The notes under the pieces are model-generated. The model saw nothing but the letters and a program-made list of their open reading frames with translations. It had not been told where the DNA came from and did not search any database. DNA of 64,000 bases. Source: Penicillium oxalicum (lineage: Eukaryota > Ascomycota > Eurotiomycetes > Eurotiales > Aspergillaceae). The DNA is taken from contig NC_064654.1 in NCBI RefSeq assembly GCF_001723175.1, positions 1,178,001 to 1,242,000 of the forward strand, written 5' to 3'. A program made the translations under genes and the position numbers. This document shows positions 48,226 to 59,867 of this stretch, in pieces (position 1 is the first letter of the stretch; the number at the start of each line of letters is the position of its first letter).

Positions 48226-48721
48226 ATGGCGCGGCTCTCGGGTCTACAACGGGATGTGCTGTCTTTGTACAGGCAGTGTTTGCGTGAGGTTCGAAAGAAA
48301 CCCACAGTGAGTTGCGACAGACCCTGATCATTCCTGTGGTTCCTCAGGATGCGTCCCCCAACCGCCCCGGATAGAAGAGCAATTTGAACCTTACCATATG
48401 GATGCCGCATTGGGAACAATTATGGTTCTATATCTCTTGGCGAACATCAGTCTTATGGGTCATTGTTTCATGATAGGAATCTCAACCTAACTTCCGAAAT
48501 TATGCCCGGTATGTTCTCTACTCGGCACTCTTCATTCCTGCCCTGTGTCTTACCCCCTCGGGAGGCTCCGACTAACTAGCGGCATTGCGCGGCGAAGTGC
48601 GGAATTTCAAAAGCACATATCGGTGAACAAGAAGGATTTCAGTGCGATAGAGTATCTTTTGCGAAAGGGAAATCGCCAGCTCGAGATGTATGCTTCACCG
48701 GGGATCCGCAACATTCGATGA
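48226..48721 (+). CDS. SDH6: succinate dehydrogenase assembly factor 1 (LYR protein)
   Basis: Small mitochondrial LYR-motif protein (yeast Sdh6, human SDHAF1) that helps insert Fe-S clusters into the Sdh2 subunit of complex II. Exons 48226-48306, 48477-48508 and 48598-48721 give 237 nt and 78 residues, the usual size. The LYR motif is in MARLSGLQRDVLSLYRQCLR. The internal exon is only 32 nt (ESQPNFRNYAR). FQKHISVNKKDFSAIEYLLR and the end GIRNIR are conserved. Intron 2 has a clear ACTAAC branch site. The exons are too short to stand out as open frames and were joined from conservation. Confidence 0.9.
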
Positions 48722-49872
48722 GACCAAGCCCATTCTGGGAGATCCGGTCTTTCGATGGCAGTCACTCATCCTTTTGCAAGCGAGAGCATAATTCCCCTGC
48801 ATTTTCAAGATTTGTTCCTCTTGGAAAGAACAAAAAGAAGAAAAAGAAAAATAAATCACCACTCTGTAGGTTTCTCAACCGATCCTTCAACTTGGAGAGT
48901 TTTACGATCCTTGTGGGTGGCTAATGTGATTCGGCAAGCTAAGAGATAGAGCTGTTGACAGTAGCATCTCGTCCATCTCCCTCCGCCTGCCCAGGTTGAC
49001 CTTTTTGGGTGACGGGTAGGGAATGGACAGTTCACTAGCTGCGCGAGGCCTGACTGCTTTTTTTTTTGACCCCTTTGTATTACTAGCCAGAATTGTTTGT
49101 TTGATGATTCGGGAACAAGAATCATCTCGAATGTCGATACTCCTGATCGAGCAATTTCTTCAGAAGAAGCGAGTCGTGTCCAGGGTATACCCGTGGAGCT
49201 TCTGAGATAATCTAAATTTGTTGCGAAGTTTAACAAAAGACAGAAGTCACCCTAGAATACCGGCATACTGCTTCGTAATTGACTGGTAGCACGGCCTTAT
49301 GAGGCGCCTGAAAAGAATGTGTATATCTTCTATGAGTGCTAAGGTGCCGAGTATGAAACAAATTAGCAGTCCGAAGTAGATGGGTTTACTGTAGTACCTA
49401 CCTACCTACTGGATTCGGTAGTGAATCTTTGTAAGCCACCTCCAGAACGGACAGGGAGAGACTGGAAGTAAGCCGGATTACTTCATCCCGAAGCTGACAA
49501 GCATTACCAAGCCAAAAAAAAAGACTCATCAGATGCCATCTTGCCCGTGATTGTGACATTATTTGACAAATCAATATTGCCCTCTCAGGTTGACCCATCT
49601 GGTGTTGATGTGCCTCTGCGCGAAGATGCTGGATGGATGGAGAAGCTACCAGAACCACCTTGCCGTTTCGGGAACATGCCGCCCCATCAGTCAGCTCTCG
49701 TCTACCAAGTATATAACAAGCCTCACCATCAAGCCAAATTAACCCATCATCTTCAAATCAAATACTTCACTAGATCAGCAACAAGAAAGAACGATCGCCT
49801 TCAATCACAAAGTCTTCCACATCCAAAATCCATCTCTTCAACTTTCCAGCGCGTGACGAGACATCAATCACT
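48722..49872. other. 1.15 kb intergenic before hsp30
   Basis: SDH6 3' flank and the long upstream region of the heat-shock gene. Its right half holds heat-shock and TATA elements. No gene seen. Confidence 0.5.
49667..49716 (+). promoter_or_regulatory. hsp30 promoter: heat-shock element and TATA box
   Basis: TTCGGGAA at 49667-49674 fits the tail-to-tail heat-shock-factor unit TTCnnGAA. GAA-type half-sites lie just upstream (about 49641-49653). TATATAA is at 49710-49716, about 160 bp before the start codon. Binding is inferred, not shown. Confidence 0.55.
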
Positions 49873-50649
49873 ATGGCCTTCTTCTCCTGCGGCTCCGACT
49901 TCACTCCACTTTTCCGGCTGCTGGACGACTACGAGACCCACCGGTCCCAAGCTGCACCAGTCACACCCGCTTCTTCCAAGAGTAAATCCACCGGATCTAC
50001 ACTTCAGTCCACCTCCGATTCCACACGCTCATCTCCCGCTCGTCGCTTCTTCTTCACGCCTGCCTTTGATGTGCGTGAGCTGAATGATGCCTACTACCTG
50101 GATGGCGAGTTGCCTGGAGTGGACCAGAGCAATGTCGAGATTGAATTCACAGAGCCCCAAACCCTGGTGGTGAAGGGTCACGTCGAGCGCAACTACTCTT
50201 CCACTGCTCCTGCCTCGACCGAGGCTGAAGTCAACGAGAGCGACAAGCACGACACTCCCAGCTCCAGCCGAGCTTCTTCTCCTCACCGCTGGCATCAACC
50301 CACCGTTGAAGATGACGACGAGGACATGGACGGGAACCACTCCGACGCTCGATCCACCACGAGCCACCACTCTACCACCATGACTCCCGCGGCGACGGTG
50401 CAGAAGAAGACGAATGAGCCTTCCCGTGCGGTGGTCAAGGCCACCCACAACAAGGACTCATCTTCCTCGTCCCAGGTCAAGTACCACTACTGGGCCGCAG
50501 AGCGATCAATTGGTGAATTCCAACGCACCTTTACCTTCCCTGTCCGCGTGGACCAGGATGCCGTGCGCGCTTCCTTGAAGAATGGTATCTTGTCCATCAT
50601 TGTGCCAAAGGAAGCGGCACCCAAGATGAAGAAGATTCGCATTTATTAG
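49873..50649 (+). CDS. hsp30: small heat shock protein, Hsp30/Hsp20 type with split alpha-crystallin domain
   Basis: ATP-independent chaperone that holds unfolding proteins. Single exon, 258 residues. The start MAFFSCGSDFTPLFRLLDDY is chosen because it follows the promoter elements and matches the typical N-terminus. The alpha-crystallin domain begins FTPAFDVRELNDAYYLDGEL and PGVDQSNVEIEFTEPQTLVV (about 60-110). It is interrupted by about 90 residues rich in Ser, Glu, His and Thr (about 112-205), and resumes YHYWAAERSIGEFQRTFTFP to SLKNGILSIIVPK (about 207-250). The insert falls in a loop of the beta sandwich, as in other fungal Hsp30 proteins. The C-terminus MKKIRIY carries an I-x-I-like motif (IRI) used for oligomer contacts. 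Confidence 0.92.
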   Translation: MAFFSCGSDFTPLFRLLDDYETHRSQAAPVTPASSKSKSTGSTLQSTSDSTRSSPARRFFFTPAFDVRELNDAYYLDGELPGVDQSNVEIEFTEPQTLVVKGHVERNYSSTAPASTEAEVNESDKHDTPSSSRASSPHRWHQPTVEDDDEDMDGNHSDARSTTSHHSTTMTPAATVQKKTNEPSRAVVKATHNKDSSSSSQVKYHYWAAERSIGEFQRTFTFPVRVDQDAVRASLKNGILSIIVPKEAAPKMKKIRIY

Positions 50650-52757
50650 GGAAAATCACTCATGGATTTTTTCTCTTGCTCTTGCTCTTGCTCCTCGATT
50701 GATTTTCTCACGAGTGTGGAACGTCACCATTTTTTTTATTCTTTTCCCCTTTTTTCGTTTCTCTCTTTTATCTTCACCGGGATGACTCTATGATTTCACC
50801 CCTTTCTGACATTCGCATCGCCAAGTACGGGCTTCATTGGCGCAAATTACTGGGCATGATATGATTATAACGATATTGGTCTGGGATTCTTGGGCTCTTC
50901 ATATGTCTCTTTGAAATTTGGGATCTGGGGCCTCTTTTAATACAATTCACTATTGATTCATTCTCAATTCCTTTTCATCTTAACCACAAAAATACCCTGG
51001 AACATGACCGCTCTCTAGTAGTACATATTGAAAACATTGGCCCAAGCATCATTTACTGTCGCAGCATCTGACACCCCGGCCCGTGCTACGAGTCTAGTCG
51101 AGTCGAAATCGAGGCTATCTATCCAAGAGCTTGCAGGCTCCCATCCCTAACCACTATACATTAACACACAGCTCGATCTCTCATCTAGATCACCTGCCGT
51201 CTGTCTCCTGTCTGTTTCATCTTTACAAGAAGAAAGAACCTAGAAAAATCACAATCAAAAGTATACAAGTCCTTGCACTTACACCATCCGTCCACAAACA
51301 CCCATCTTTTAACTTAATTCTGTGAATAATTTCCATTTGAAACAGTCAAGCGCCTGGTTGAATATCTATGTACAATATCAATGAATTTCTCAGCCGTGGA
51401 CACTCTATATGTATTTTATCTGGCGTCTTCGGCCCTAGCCTGAAGATTGATAGATCGCCTACTCCACGAACATCCATTTGAAAGTGCTCTATGCACGGTA
51501 CAGACCCCCAGTCATCTACAAAACCTACCTATTCCGCCCGTCTCCCCATCACCACTTACTCAGTCTTCTCTACCTGCTTGTCTACTGTACCTATTTAAAT
51601 CAAGTTCCACCCATATACCATATACAGGTACAGTACTAGGAAGCCTCTGTTGCATCCTGTCTGCATCCCTATTTCCCCAGGCCAGCCGCTTTTTTTTACC
51701 GCGCTGCACCCCTAGAAAAATTGAAGCACCATAGCACAACTCAAGCCTATCGAGAGATCTCACGGTAAGAATAATACTCTGCATAGTCGCATTTACCTCA
51801 ATATCATTAAATTTTTGAAACCAGTCCCTCCCAAATGGAGAAGTAATATATCAATTCGGCTGAGCTGCGCTGGACTGAACGAGGCTGTCCTGATCCCTTC
51901 ATGTTCTGCTTCCCTCCCTCCCTTGCGTCTGGATCCCCAGCCCCCCCCCTCCCCTACACTGCATGGAGGTGGGACATTGGAACATGCAAACGGTGACGGA
52001 AGCATCGATGATTTAGATATGTGGTCTAGTATGTACTTGAATGCGGTATGACTATCCTTTTCCTTAGCGAAGATTAGGTATGTAACAAGGTAATCAAGTA
52101 TCGAGGAGATGCACGAGGTTGGTCATCAAGCGACAGTGCCTGTCTGTACATAAGCGAGGTCTAGAAATGTCAGCTAGTTGAGGGCGAACAGGGGGAGGGG
52201 GGGGGTCTAGAATCACATCAATTGGAGATCACGCATTTGGATACCTCGGCTTCGATGAATCATGCGGTGAAGATGCAAAGGGGGAATGTTTGAAATGGGA
52301 AATCGCGCCCTATGGCCAGGGAAAATTTTTAGGGTTTGGCGTAGTGAAATTGCCCACATGGCCGTGCCTTTTTATGTAGCTTGAAGGTTCGAGGCTGGTT
52401 ACTGCAGTATTGACCTGCGCGATAGACTCTGGCCCCTTTCTGTTTTATTTGATTTCTACCGGAGAATGGATCCGTGATCTCGGGATATACTGTTACTTGT
52501 TCCTAACAGCGGTCTGGGACGGGTGAATATTCCTTTGGTATTCGAGGCCCCTGGGAGGTTCATGATGATCACACGTCAGAATCAGGGTTCGCAGGGAAGG
52601 AGATAGAAAAACGAAACAAAAAAAAGGCAAGTTGGGAAAGGTTGAAAAGGCAGGTGAATTCAATTAGTTTCGAATCAATTGGAAAATGACATGGGGAGCA
52701 GTAGATAGGCTAACGTCGCTTCCAGGACAGATCGTCCGTTGTTAATAGCAGATAAAC

Positions 52758-52791
<34 letters not shown>

Positions 52792-53280
52792 AAGAGAGTG
52801 GAAAAGAAAGTGAAAAACGCCCGTGTACAACGCCCAGCAGACTCGTTGAAATGAGGGTATATCTCGATGGAAAACAAAAAACACAAAATATTTTCCGACC
52901 CCAGTCCTAGGTCCAGCTCCAGCAACCAGAATTCCGAAGGAAAAGAAAGGACAAAAATGAAAGGAAAAAAAACTCAGATCCAGTCCGATCAAGACAGATC
53001 GTCAGTCGCAAAGATCATCAAAACATCCCGTCACAATCCTGATTCAACCAATGCCGATAAACAGACTTTTTTTTCGCCAGGGCGAGGGGGGTGTAGACAT
53101 TAAAATCCTCCTAACATGCCGCAAAGCCAGACCGCAAAGCATAAGGGCAGACAAAGTATACGGGAAGTCACTGCGAGTAGAAAAAGGGCAAAAAAAAGGA
53201 GGGGAAAAAAGGAAAATCATAGAGAAAAGTCCAGCCAAAGGATGAGAAGCTGCCGTGACCCTTGACGAGTTCAAGGGACA
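50650..53280. other. 2.6 kb intergenic, convergent
   Basis: Between hsp30 and the disordered-protein gene, which converge. A TTGCTC triplication follows the hsp30 stop (about 50680-50697). The rest has only short open frames without family signals, and an (AG)15 repeat. No RNA gene recognised. Confidence 0.5.
52761..52790. repeat. (AG)15 microsatellite
   Basis: Thirty bases of perfect AG dinucleotides. Seen directly. Confidence 0.95.
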
Positions 53281-55296
53281 TCAGGGGTGAAGCTCGTGAC
53301 GCGGGGGCTTGGTGAGTTTGCGACGGCGCAGGTCCTGACTGCGACTTCGGGGGCGACCACGTGCAGCCTCGTCGATGGAATGATCACGAGCTCGCTCGCT
53401 TTCATCCTTGAGGAAATCCCAAGACTTGGCTGTGGGCAGGGGCGGGGCCTCGATACCGGGTGTTTGGCTCCAATTCCGATGACCCTGCCCACTGCGGGAC
53501 CGTGAACGGTGCGCCATCGTCTCGTGCTTTGCTCTGATCTCGAGACACCGCTCGGAAGCTGATCGATGCACAGGGGTCTGACCCTCCCCATCACCGCCAA
53601 GCGGCAGCACGCCGAGTGGTAAGTCTATCCCGAGCGCAATTGCCGAGTTGGTGACGGTGGGGACGTCGATCCCATCGGGCGAACGACAGTCCGTATGGAG
53701 GGAGCCCCGGGGCGACAAGCTCAGCTGCTCCAGGGGTGCAATAGCCCCTGGTACTACAGGGGTCCCTGCCGATGGGTGCTCAATCTTCTGTGTCTGGTAC
53801 TCGGTGTATCGAGGGGCACAGAGCGTTGACCGGCGGGAGCGCGGGGCGGCAAGGGACAGTTGGGCGGCTGGACCTATCGAATCGTACCAGCGGTCAACTT
53901 TGGGGTGCAGCTGCGAAAAGTTACTCATGCCGGGAGTTGCATCATGCTGGCTGACAAGGCGCTGCTGGATCCCCTCGTTCGCGCCCCGAAGGGCTCTAAC
54001 GTGGTTATCCGCGGTGGAGAAAGAACCCGAAGCCTGGGAGTCGAAGGAGGCGCGCGTACGACTGTGGTGGTGGGAGCCCACAGATGCTGCAGAGCTATAG
54101 CCACTGTCAGACTTGTTGAGGGAGCGAGAGGTGCTTCGATCAATGCCGGAGTCGACCGTCTTCTTGTCCGACTGACTGGTAGTGTCGTCGTAGAGCGCAA
54201 TGCCTTCGTCCTCGACTTCGCTGGGAAAGAGAGACCGCGAGGCCACGGGGAAGGGGATTGTTGGGGACTTTTCAAAGGAGAATGGGCTGTCCGGTAGATC
54301 ATCCGATTTCTTGAGGTTGGGGACCGCAGTGATCTCCAAAGTTGATTTGAGTCGACTGGTCGATGTGTCGATGTGGCTTAGGCCTAGACCCGGGGATTCC
54401 AAGGGAGTTCGATCACTCGGACACGGCGACGCGGAGCCGTTGACGACTCGTAGAGATCCGAGCTTCAAGGCCCCCAGCTGCGTATAGCGGCTATCTGGAG
54501 GACTCGTAGGCCGCGTCAAGAGTGACTCCCCGTGAGCAGATCCTGGGCGGGAGGCGAGTGGCCATTGCAGAGTTCCGAAATCGACGAGATCGTCCACCGG
54601 ATCGTTGAGTGACTCGTTGATCGACGTGGGAGGTTCACCTATGGGCGACGGCGCGCGCCGTCCGGATCTGGTCGACCGCCGAGTAGCGATACCGGGTCGA
54701 GTCAGCAGAGAGCGTCGTCGGGTCAATGAGAACCGCTGATTGTCGACCATGAAATAGGTATTGGAGGCTGCGGCGCCTTCATAGCCATCCTCGTAGATCA
54801 CGCTGTTCTGCCTCGTCAGGCTGGTCTGCATAGAATTGGCCCTTCTCGGTGGCTCCGTCGTCATCACTCGCTGTGGTGAGGATCCATATGTGCCCGGCTG
54901 GTAAGAGGCCCGGCGAACCGAGTGAATAGTTGGCACTGGACTGACAACTGGCGTATGCGGCTCCAGGTGTTGCTCCACCGCCGGGGATGCAACGCCATGA
55001 TTCACATCGCGGTTCCCAGGTGGTGGCCGTACTTCAGTCTCAAACAATGTTGGAGGAATCTCCCTTGCCTTTGAGCGGACGCTCCGGGCATCTGAAGAAA
55101 GGCCCGATCCAACCCAAGGGTTCTGCCATCCGATGAATGCTGAATTGAGCTCGGGACCATCTGATTCGTGGTAAGACGACTTGGATGAACTCGTTGAGAC
55201 GGTGGATTTCCTCGATAGTGGCTTGGAAAACGGCTTGGATAATCGATTGGCGCGCTGTGGTTCATCTTTGCTTGGACTGGACTGCAGATTACCCAT
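53281..55296 (-). CDS. large disordered protein with possible N-myristoylation site
   Basis: Single-exon gene for 671 residues of unknown function; I recognise no catalytic or structural domain. The methionine at 55296 gives MGNLQSSPSKDE, which fits the N-myristoylation consensus (Gly2, Ser at position 6); an in-frame methionine twelve codons upstream would hide it, so the inner start is preferred. The protein is very rich in Ser, Pro, Arg and Thr, with many RxxS/SP sites (likely phosphorylation targets), for example RRASYQPG and RTPLESPGL. The C-terminus is basic (RGRPRSRSQDLRRRKLTKPP). Base composition and codon use match the neighbours. It probably acts as a membrane-tethered scaffold, but that is inference. 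Confidence 0.75.
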   Translation of the reverse strand: MGNLQSSPSKDEPQRANRLSKPFSKPLSRKSTVSTSSSKSSYHESDGPELNSAFIGWQNPWVGSGLSSDARSVRSKAREIPPTLFETEVRPPPGNRDVNHGVASPAVEQHLEPHTPVVSPVPTIHSVRRASYQPGTYGSSPQRVMTTEPPRRANSMQTSLTRQNSVIYEDGYEGAAASNTYFMVDNQRFSLTRRRSLLTRPGIATRRSTRSGRRAPSPIGEPPTSINESLNDPVDDLVDFGTLQWPLASRPGSAHGESLLTRPTSPPDSRYTQLGALKLGSLRVVNGSASPCPSDRTPLESPGLGLSHIDTSTSRLKSTLEITAVPNLKKSDDLPDSPFSFEKSPTIPFPVASRSLFPSEVEDEGIALYDDTTSQSDKKTVDSGIDRSTSRSLNKSDSGYSSAASVGSHHHSRTRASFDSQASGSFSTADNHVRALRGANEGIQQRLVSQHDATPGMSNFSQLHPKVDRWYDSIGPAAQLSLAAPRSRRSTLCAPRYTEYQTQKIEHPSAGTPVVPGAIAPLEQLSLSPRGSLHTDCRSPDGIDVPTVTNSAIALGIDLPLGVLPLGGDGEGQTPVHRSASERCLEIRAKHETMAHRSRSRSGQGHRNWSQTPGIEAPPLPTAKSWDFLKDESERARDHSIDEAARGRPRSRSQDLRRRKLTKPPRHELHP

Positions 55297-58200
55297 AGCC
55301 TCACACAGTGCGGGCCAGCGCCAAGGCGGCATTGTGGCTTTCCGGTTAAAGCTAAATCGTCCCGAGAAAGATGGTCACAGCATGTGTCGAGCGCGAGCGA
55401 GCGAGTTCAAAAAGGAAAGAAGATGGCCTGTCGAAGGAATGATATACTCGACCTGTGTGAGAGAGTATCTTCTTGGGCACAACTCACAACGCTCTCCGAA
55501 ACACGAATGGGAGTTGTGTCTACTTGTCACCACTCGCCGAAGAGAAAGGTTTGAGATCCAATGAAGAGCAGAGCAGGGACAGTTGACGTCAAACCACGCT
55601 GGGATGGCTGAGCGGTCAATCCGGACGCTCCAGAACCTGTACACCAGGCGATTTTTCAATTGGACGCGCGATTGGCGGTTGAAAGTTGCCCGTGCGGAGG
55701 TACTGGAGTCGACGAGTGTTTCAGATTGGACGAGAGCGTTGGTGACGGTTGGACAGAGCAGACAACGTGTGAGAGTGTGGTAAGAGAGCGGGGAAGGATG
55801 ACCGGCACCGTCAAAGCAAATAGGAGGAAGAGGATGAGGGTATTTGCAGTATCACACGAGAAGCAGGAATTGAGAAGATTTGGGGCAGATAATTTCTTTT
55901 GGCTGTCGTTGTTCAATGGACAAGCGGCTTCCCCAGAGTTACGCAAATAGGGTTCCAGCTCCCCGGCGATAAGACTCTTTCGCGATCGACTAGTTTGGTG
56001 TCGACGATCTTCGAACCCCGACAAGCATCAGCCGCCGAGGTGGACAAGAGGGCGAGATGACACCTGTGTGCAATGATCAGGACCAGCTGCGAGCTGAGCA
56101 GCGTCCAAAGCGAGAGAATCGGAGAAATTGACCGAGAGACTCGCCGCAGTGAATCACAACCCTATTCACTGACCACCACCGGGAGTGGGCTGCGAGGTGG
56201 AAGACTGGAAATTGAGCAGAGGACAATGTGTCGGATGCGCACTAATTTTGGTTCCCAGGGAGTGGACACTGGAAACATTGGACAATGGACACTACTCGTG
56301 ACAAGGTCAAAGTCCAAGGATTGGGAGGGGGTGGGCGGATCCACGACGGACATTAAAATCCAGCAGCGAGATCAGAGGGGCAGGGGGAAACAAAAGGACC
56401 TTGGGATGAGGATGATTGCATCAGGTCATGGCGTTCATTAGTTGATACTGGTGCAAAAGGACTGACGAAAGCATGATGGACGCCACCCACCGAAGCTCCT
56501 ACATTGGATGGTCGTAAATTTCTTTATTTCTCCTTTTCTTTTTTTTTCTTTTTGGGTGGTTCCAAGCTTCCCGATCGAGGTGGCTCGCATCGTGGCGGCT
56601 CGAGGCCTCGGCGACCATGCGAACCCACGATGGAGGACGCTTTCGGGGAGAACGCAGTCAGAGCACTCGGAGACGACGATAGAGGTGGCTTGGCGAGTGG
56701 CAGATTGACGAGCACTGATAGGCAGTGAGCGACGCAGCAGTGGCCGGGAGCTGCAAGCGGAACAGGGCAGGGTTGAGCTCCGATCCCGTGGAAAGAGTGG
56801 GAATCATAGTGGGGAGATGAAGGAAAGAAAGAGAAAGGGAAAGCAGGTGTGGATCAACAGTAAACTCAATAGTCAGACTGCATCACAGTCGTGATGCAGT
56901 TCAGTCAACTGGCCAGCAAGTGCAGGAGTACTCGGAGTATGACCACTACGACTAACTACTCGTATTCAGGACTCCCAATTATTTGCAAAACAAGAAATAA
57001 AGGACCGTGCATGTTCACTATTGAGCGTTCATGAGTGACGACTTTGTAGTCCTCGTTCCGATCTATTGAGCGACCAAGTTAGACAGTCCAGAGCGGCTCG
57101 AAGACCGTCTGAACTCTGGACAGGAACAGGGCCACGCCGAGATCCAAGGGGCCAAACCCAAGGATCGTAGCGGTGCGGACCAAGGGTACTTTGAGGGTAC
57201 TTCTGCCAACCGTGGTTGGACCTGCTGGCATTCTCGTCCTGGAAAGGTACTCCCCCACCTTACGACTTCTCATGAGCGCTTTCGCCCGCTTGCGGCAGCG
57301 CTGGGACCCGCCCGGAGTGTTTCCAAGGCTTGAATCATGTTCCAACGGTACCAACCGATGTTGCTTACATGGAGCCTGCCCAGGTCAGGTCCAGGAAGAC
57401 ACAAACCTTAGGATGAGACAACAAGAGGGCACCCTCTCTCTTTCGCTTGATTCTTGGGCTCACAAAGGGACAAATTTCCCGACGCGTAATCCTAGACATC
57501 ATAAACCGATCCAGTTGAGTAAATGACACCCAGATCCGATCTGTCAGCCGAGTCCGTAGTTGCTTTGTATGTATCTCTGGGGTACAGTAGTACTGCTACC
57601 CCAGATTATCATCGGACTATACTAGTAATGTGCAATGTACATGAGTGGCGCGAACGAGTGCAAGCTCCTGAGTAATTGCTGTGCCTTTCGGCACTTACGT
57701 CCTTCCCAGCCCCGTTGCTGTTGCCCTCGACAGACAGATTGCTACATCGGAGGCAATGAGTACAGTCTGGGTTCCGCTCAGGTAGGAAGTCCCTCCTACG
57801 GATCCGCCTGGCCATGAATCTGATGTGACGTGGTCGATCCACTTCCGCCGGATTCAACACAACGGCATTGTTCTCCTCCCGTCTGGGCAACTCTGGTTCA
57901 CCTCAATCCATCTCAATCATCATTTCGGTTACTTTGCTCTCCGCCGTCTTCGGCTACTCAGACCTTCTTCCTCCACCCCTCGTAGACGATCAACCCTTCC
58001 TTATTGGATCCCTGCATCTCTCCCACCGCGTCTATTGCCTATTATCGATCGGATCGACATTGACGCATCGTCCGATCCTTTTGAACTGTCAAATTACCCA
58101 AAGCAGTGACGGTGACAGCGCGAGGTCACTGACCTCCCAGTTGGCAGCAAGGTCTTGCGCCACCATCCTTGTTGATCTCGCAAGAGTTTAAATTTTGGGC

Positions 58201-58501
58201 GGTGGGCGGTCAACCAGAACACAGGGAGAGTGCTGCTGCGGCACAGATACGGTAGTTCTGGAAACGCACCTTCGGAACCGTGCATATCAACTTTTTTCTT
58301 TCAAACTTTGAGACCTCGGCCCAGTTGGACCACAGTTGACATTGGTCTAGCTCTCCTGTGCTCGAGGACCAACTCCATCGTTTTACTCTCCCGACAGTGG
58401 CTGGATTCTCCTCACCGAACAATTCCGTTGCTACCAGACGGGGACGAATCTCCAGTGCCAGTCAGTCCCGTCAGTGACAGAGCCACCTCTCATAGGGATT
58501 C
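55297..58501. other. 3.2 kb gene-free divergent region
   Basis: Upstream of both the disordered-protein gene and ATG10. Open frames are short and overlap on both strands. A perfect 10-bp stem inverted repeat is at 56877-56900. No tRNA: a GGCTGAGCGGTC-like string near 55604-55616 has no matching T arm. A long 5' leader or non-coding transcript is possible. Confidence 0.5.
56877..56900. repeat. perfect 10-bp inverted repeat, 4-nt loop
   Basis: ACTGCATCAC, then four bases, then its exact complement GTGATGCAGT. Could form a hairpin or bind a dimeric factor. Confidence 0.85.
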
Positions 58502-59717
58502 ATGGATGAAGACACAAGCATCACGGTCGACGGCAATGCAGGAAGACCTTGCACCACCGCCATGCTGTCCGCTTTTCCATTTCTCACGCCCGAAGAATTC
58601 AATTGCGCCTGTCAGAAATTTGCCGAACGCGCGCGGAGCTGCACGGTCGCCCAAGCTGAGGGAAAATGGTCCTCGGTGCGACTGATCACACAGGTAGATC
58701 CCTGCGATTATTCTCCCCCCCCCCCCCTGCGACTTGAGTGATTGACTGTTTGGTTCTCGGTTCTCTGTTTACTTTCGACCGAGTATTCTCAGCAATGGTG
58801 GCACTAATCCTTAACTTGCGGGGTGGCTGGCCATGGTGGCACCCACCCCCGTCTGCGTGTGTCTTAGAGCAACCCTCTCAGCCTCAAAATTAGTAAATAT
58901 GTCGAGGTCCAAGCTCCTGCATCGGAGGATGCAGATCTACACGAACCATCGAAGCGTCTAGCTCCGGCTACATTTACACCTGCTTCCCTACAGGCTCAAG
59001 CACAAGCACAGAATGATGAAGGAGAAGAAGAAGAGCAGGAAGATTCGGTCTGTAGCCCAACGTAGCGAGAAAAAATCAACAATCGGGTATCATTTGCCGA
59101 GTGAAGAGGGAACAGAAAAGTGAAGCGGTCTAATGCATTGAATCAAATATCACAGGAAGCGCTGATTCGCATCAATGTCCAACCGATTCTGCAACTGGAT
59201 TATGATATCGTGCTGTCCCCGACGTACCGAGTCCCCGTCTTGTATTTCACGCTTCGGTGGCACAATTACCCGGGCCCTGTAGGCCTCAACGCCGTCTACC
59301 AGTACGTGGTTCCGGAGCAGTACAGGCAACAGTTGCAGAGTGTGGGTGTCATGGGAGGGATCAGTTTTGGCGTAGGTGCACACCCAAGTCCCGCGTTCTT
59401 CTCTCATGTCGTGGTTCAAGACGGAGGGAAGAACCAAGACCCTCCCTATCATTACTTTCTTTTCGTGTTTGTCCTCTTCTTCTCATTCCTTCCCCAGAGA
59501 GCTCATTATGATTTCGTAGTATCATCCGGAGTCTGGTACCCCGGCCTTTTTTGTCCACCCGTGCAACACTGCGGATGCCATGACACATGTCGCACATGAA
59601 CGAGGCATCACGGGCGAAACTTATCTTCTCGTCTGGCTCGGCCTCGTAGGTCAATCCGTGAACCTGCACGTTCCCCGCGAGATCGCCCTTGGGATTGAAA
59701 CCAGCCCAAGGCAATGA
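58502..59717 (+). CDS. ATG10: autophagy E2-like conjugating enzyme Atg10
   Basis: E2-like enzyme that transfers the ubiquitin-like Atg12 to Atg5, needed for autophagosome formation. Exons 58502-58693, 58868-59047, 59156-59371 and 59520-59717 give 786 nt and 261 residues. Family blocks are RVPVLYFTLRWHNYPGPVGL, then YQYVVPEQYRQQLQSVGVMG. The core GISFG|YHPESGTPAFFVHPCNTADAM is formed across intron 3, whose Cys in HPCNTADAM is the catalytic thioester residue. The C-terminus runs LVWLGLVGQSVNLHVP. The second exon is acidic and Gln-rich and likely a loop. Intron 1 contains a 13-C run (58715-58727). It converges with the snRNP gene, 150 bp apart. Confidence 0.94.
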
Positions 59718-59867
59718 AAAAAAAAGCAAAGAAAAGAAAAACATGAGGAGGGTGGGCTTCTATCCGGTCATTAGGGGACACCGCGCGACGATGTCGAGTA
59801 GTGGGAAACCCATGCCACCCTCCCTCCTTTTTTGGGCTTTGCTCTCTCAGCCGCCTGTTGCACATAC

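Noticed and set aside
55604..55660. tRNA-like start (GGCTGAGCGGTC)
   Set aside because: No matching acceptor stem, anticodon arm or TTCGA-type T loop could be found downstream.
59372..59519. ATG10 reading on as VGAHPSPAFFSH
   Set aside because: Intron read-through. Splicing at 59371/59520 gives the conserved YHPESGTPAFFVHPC with the catalytic Cys.
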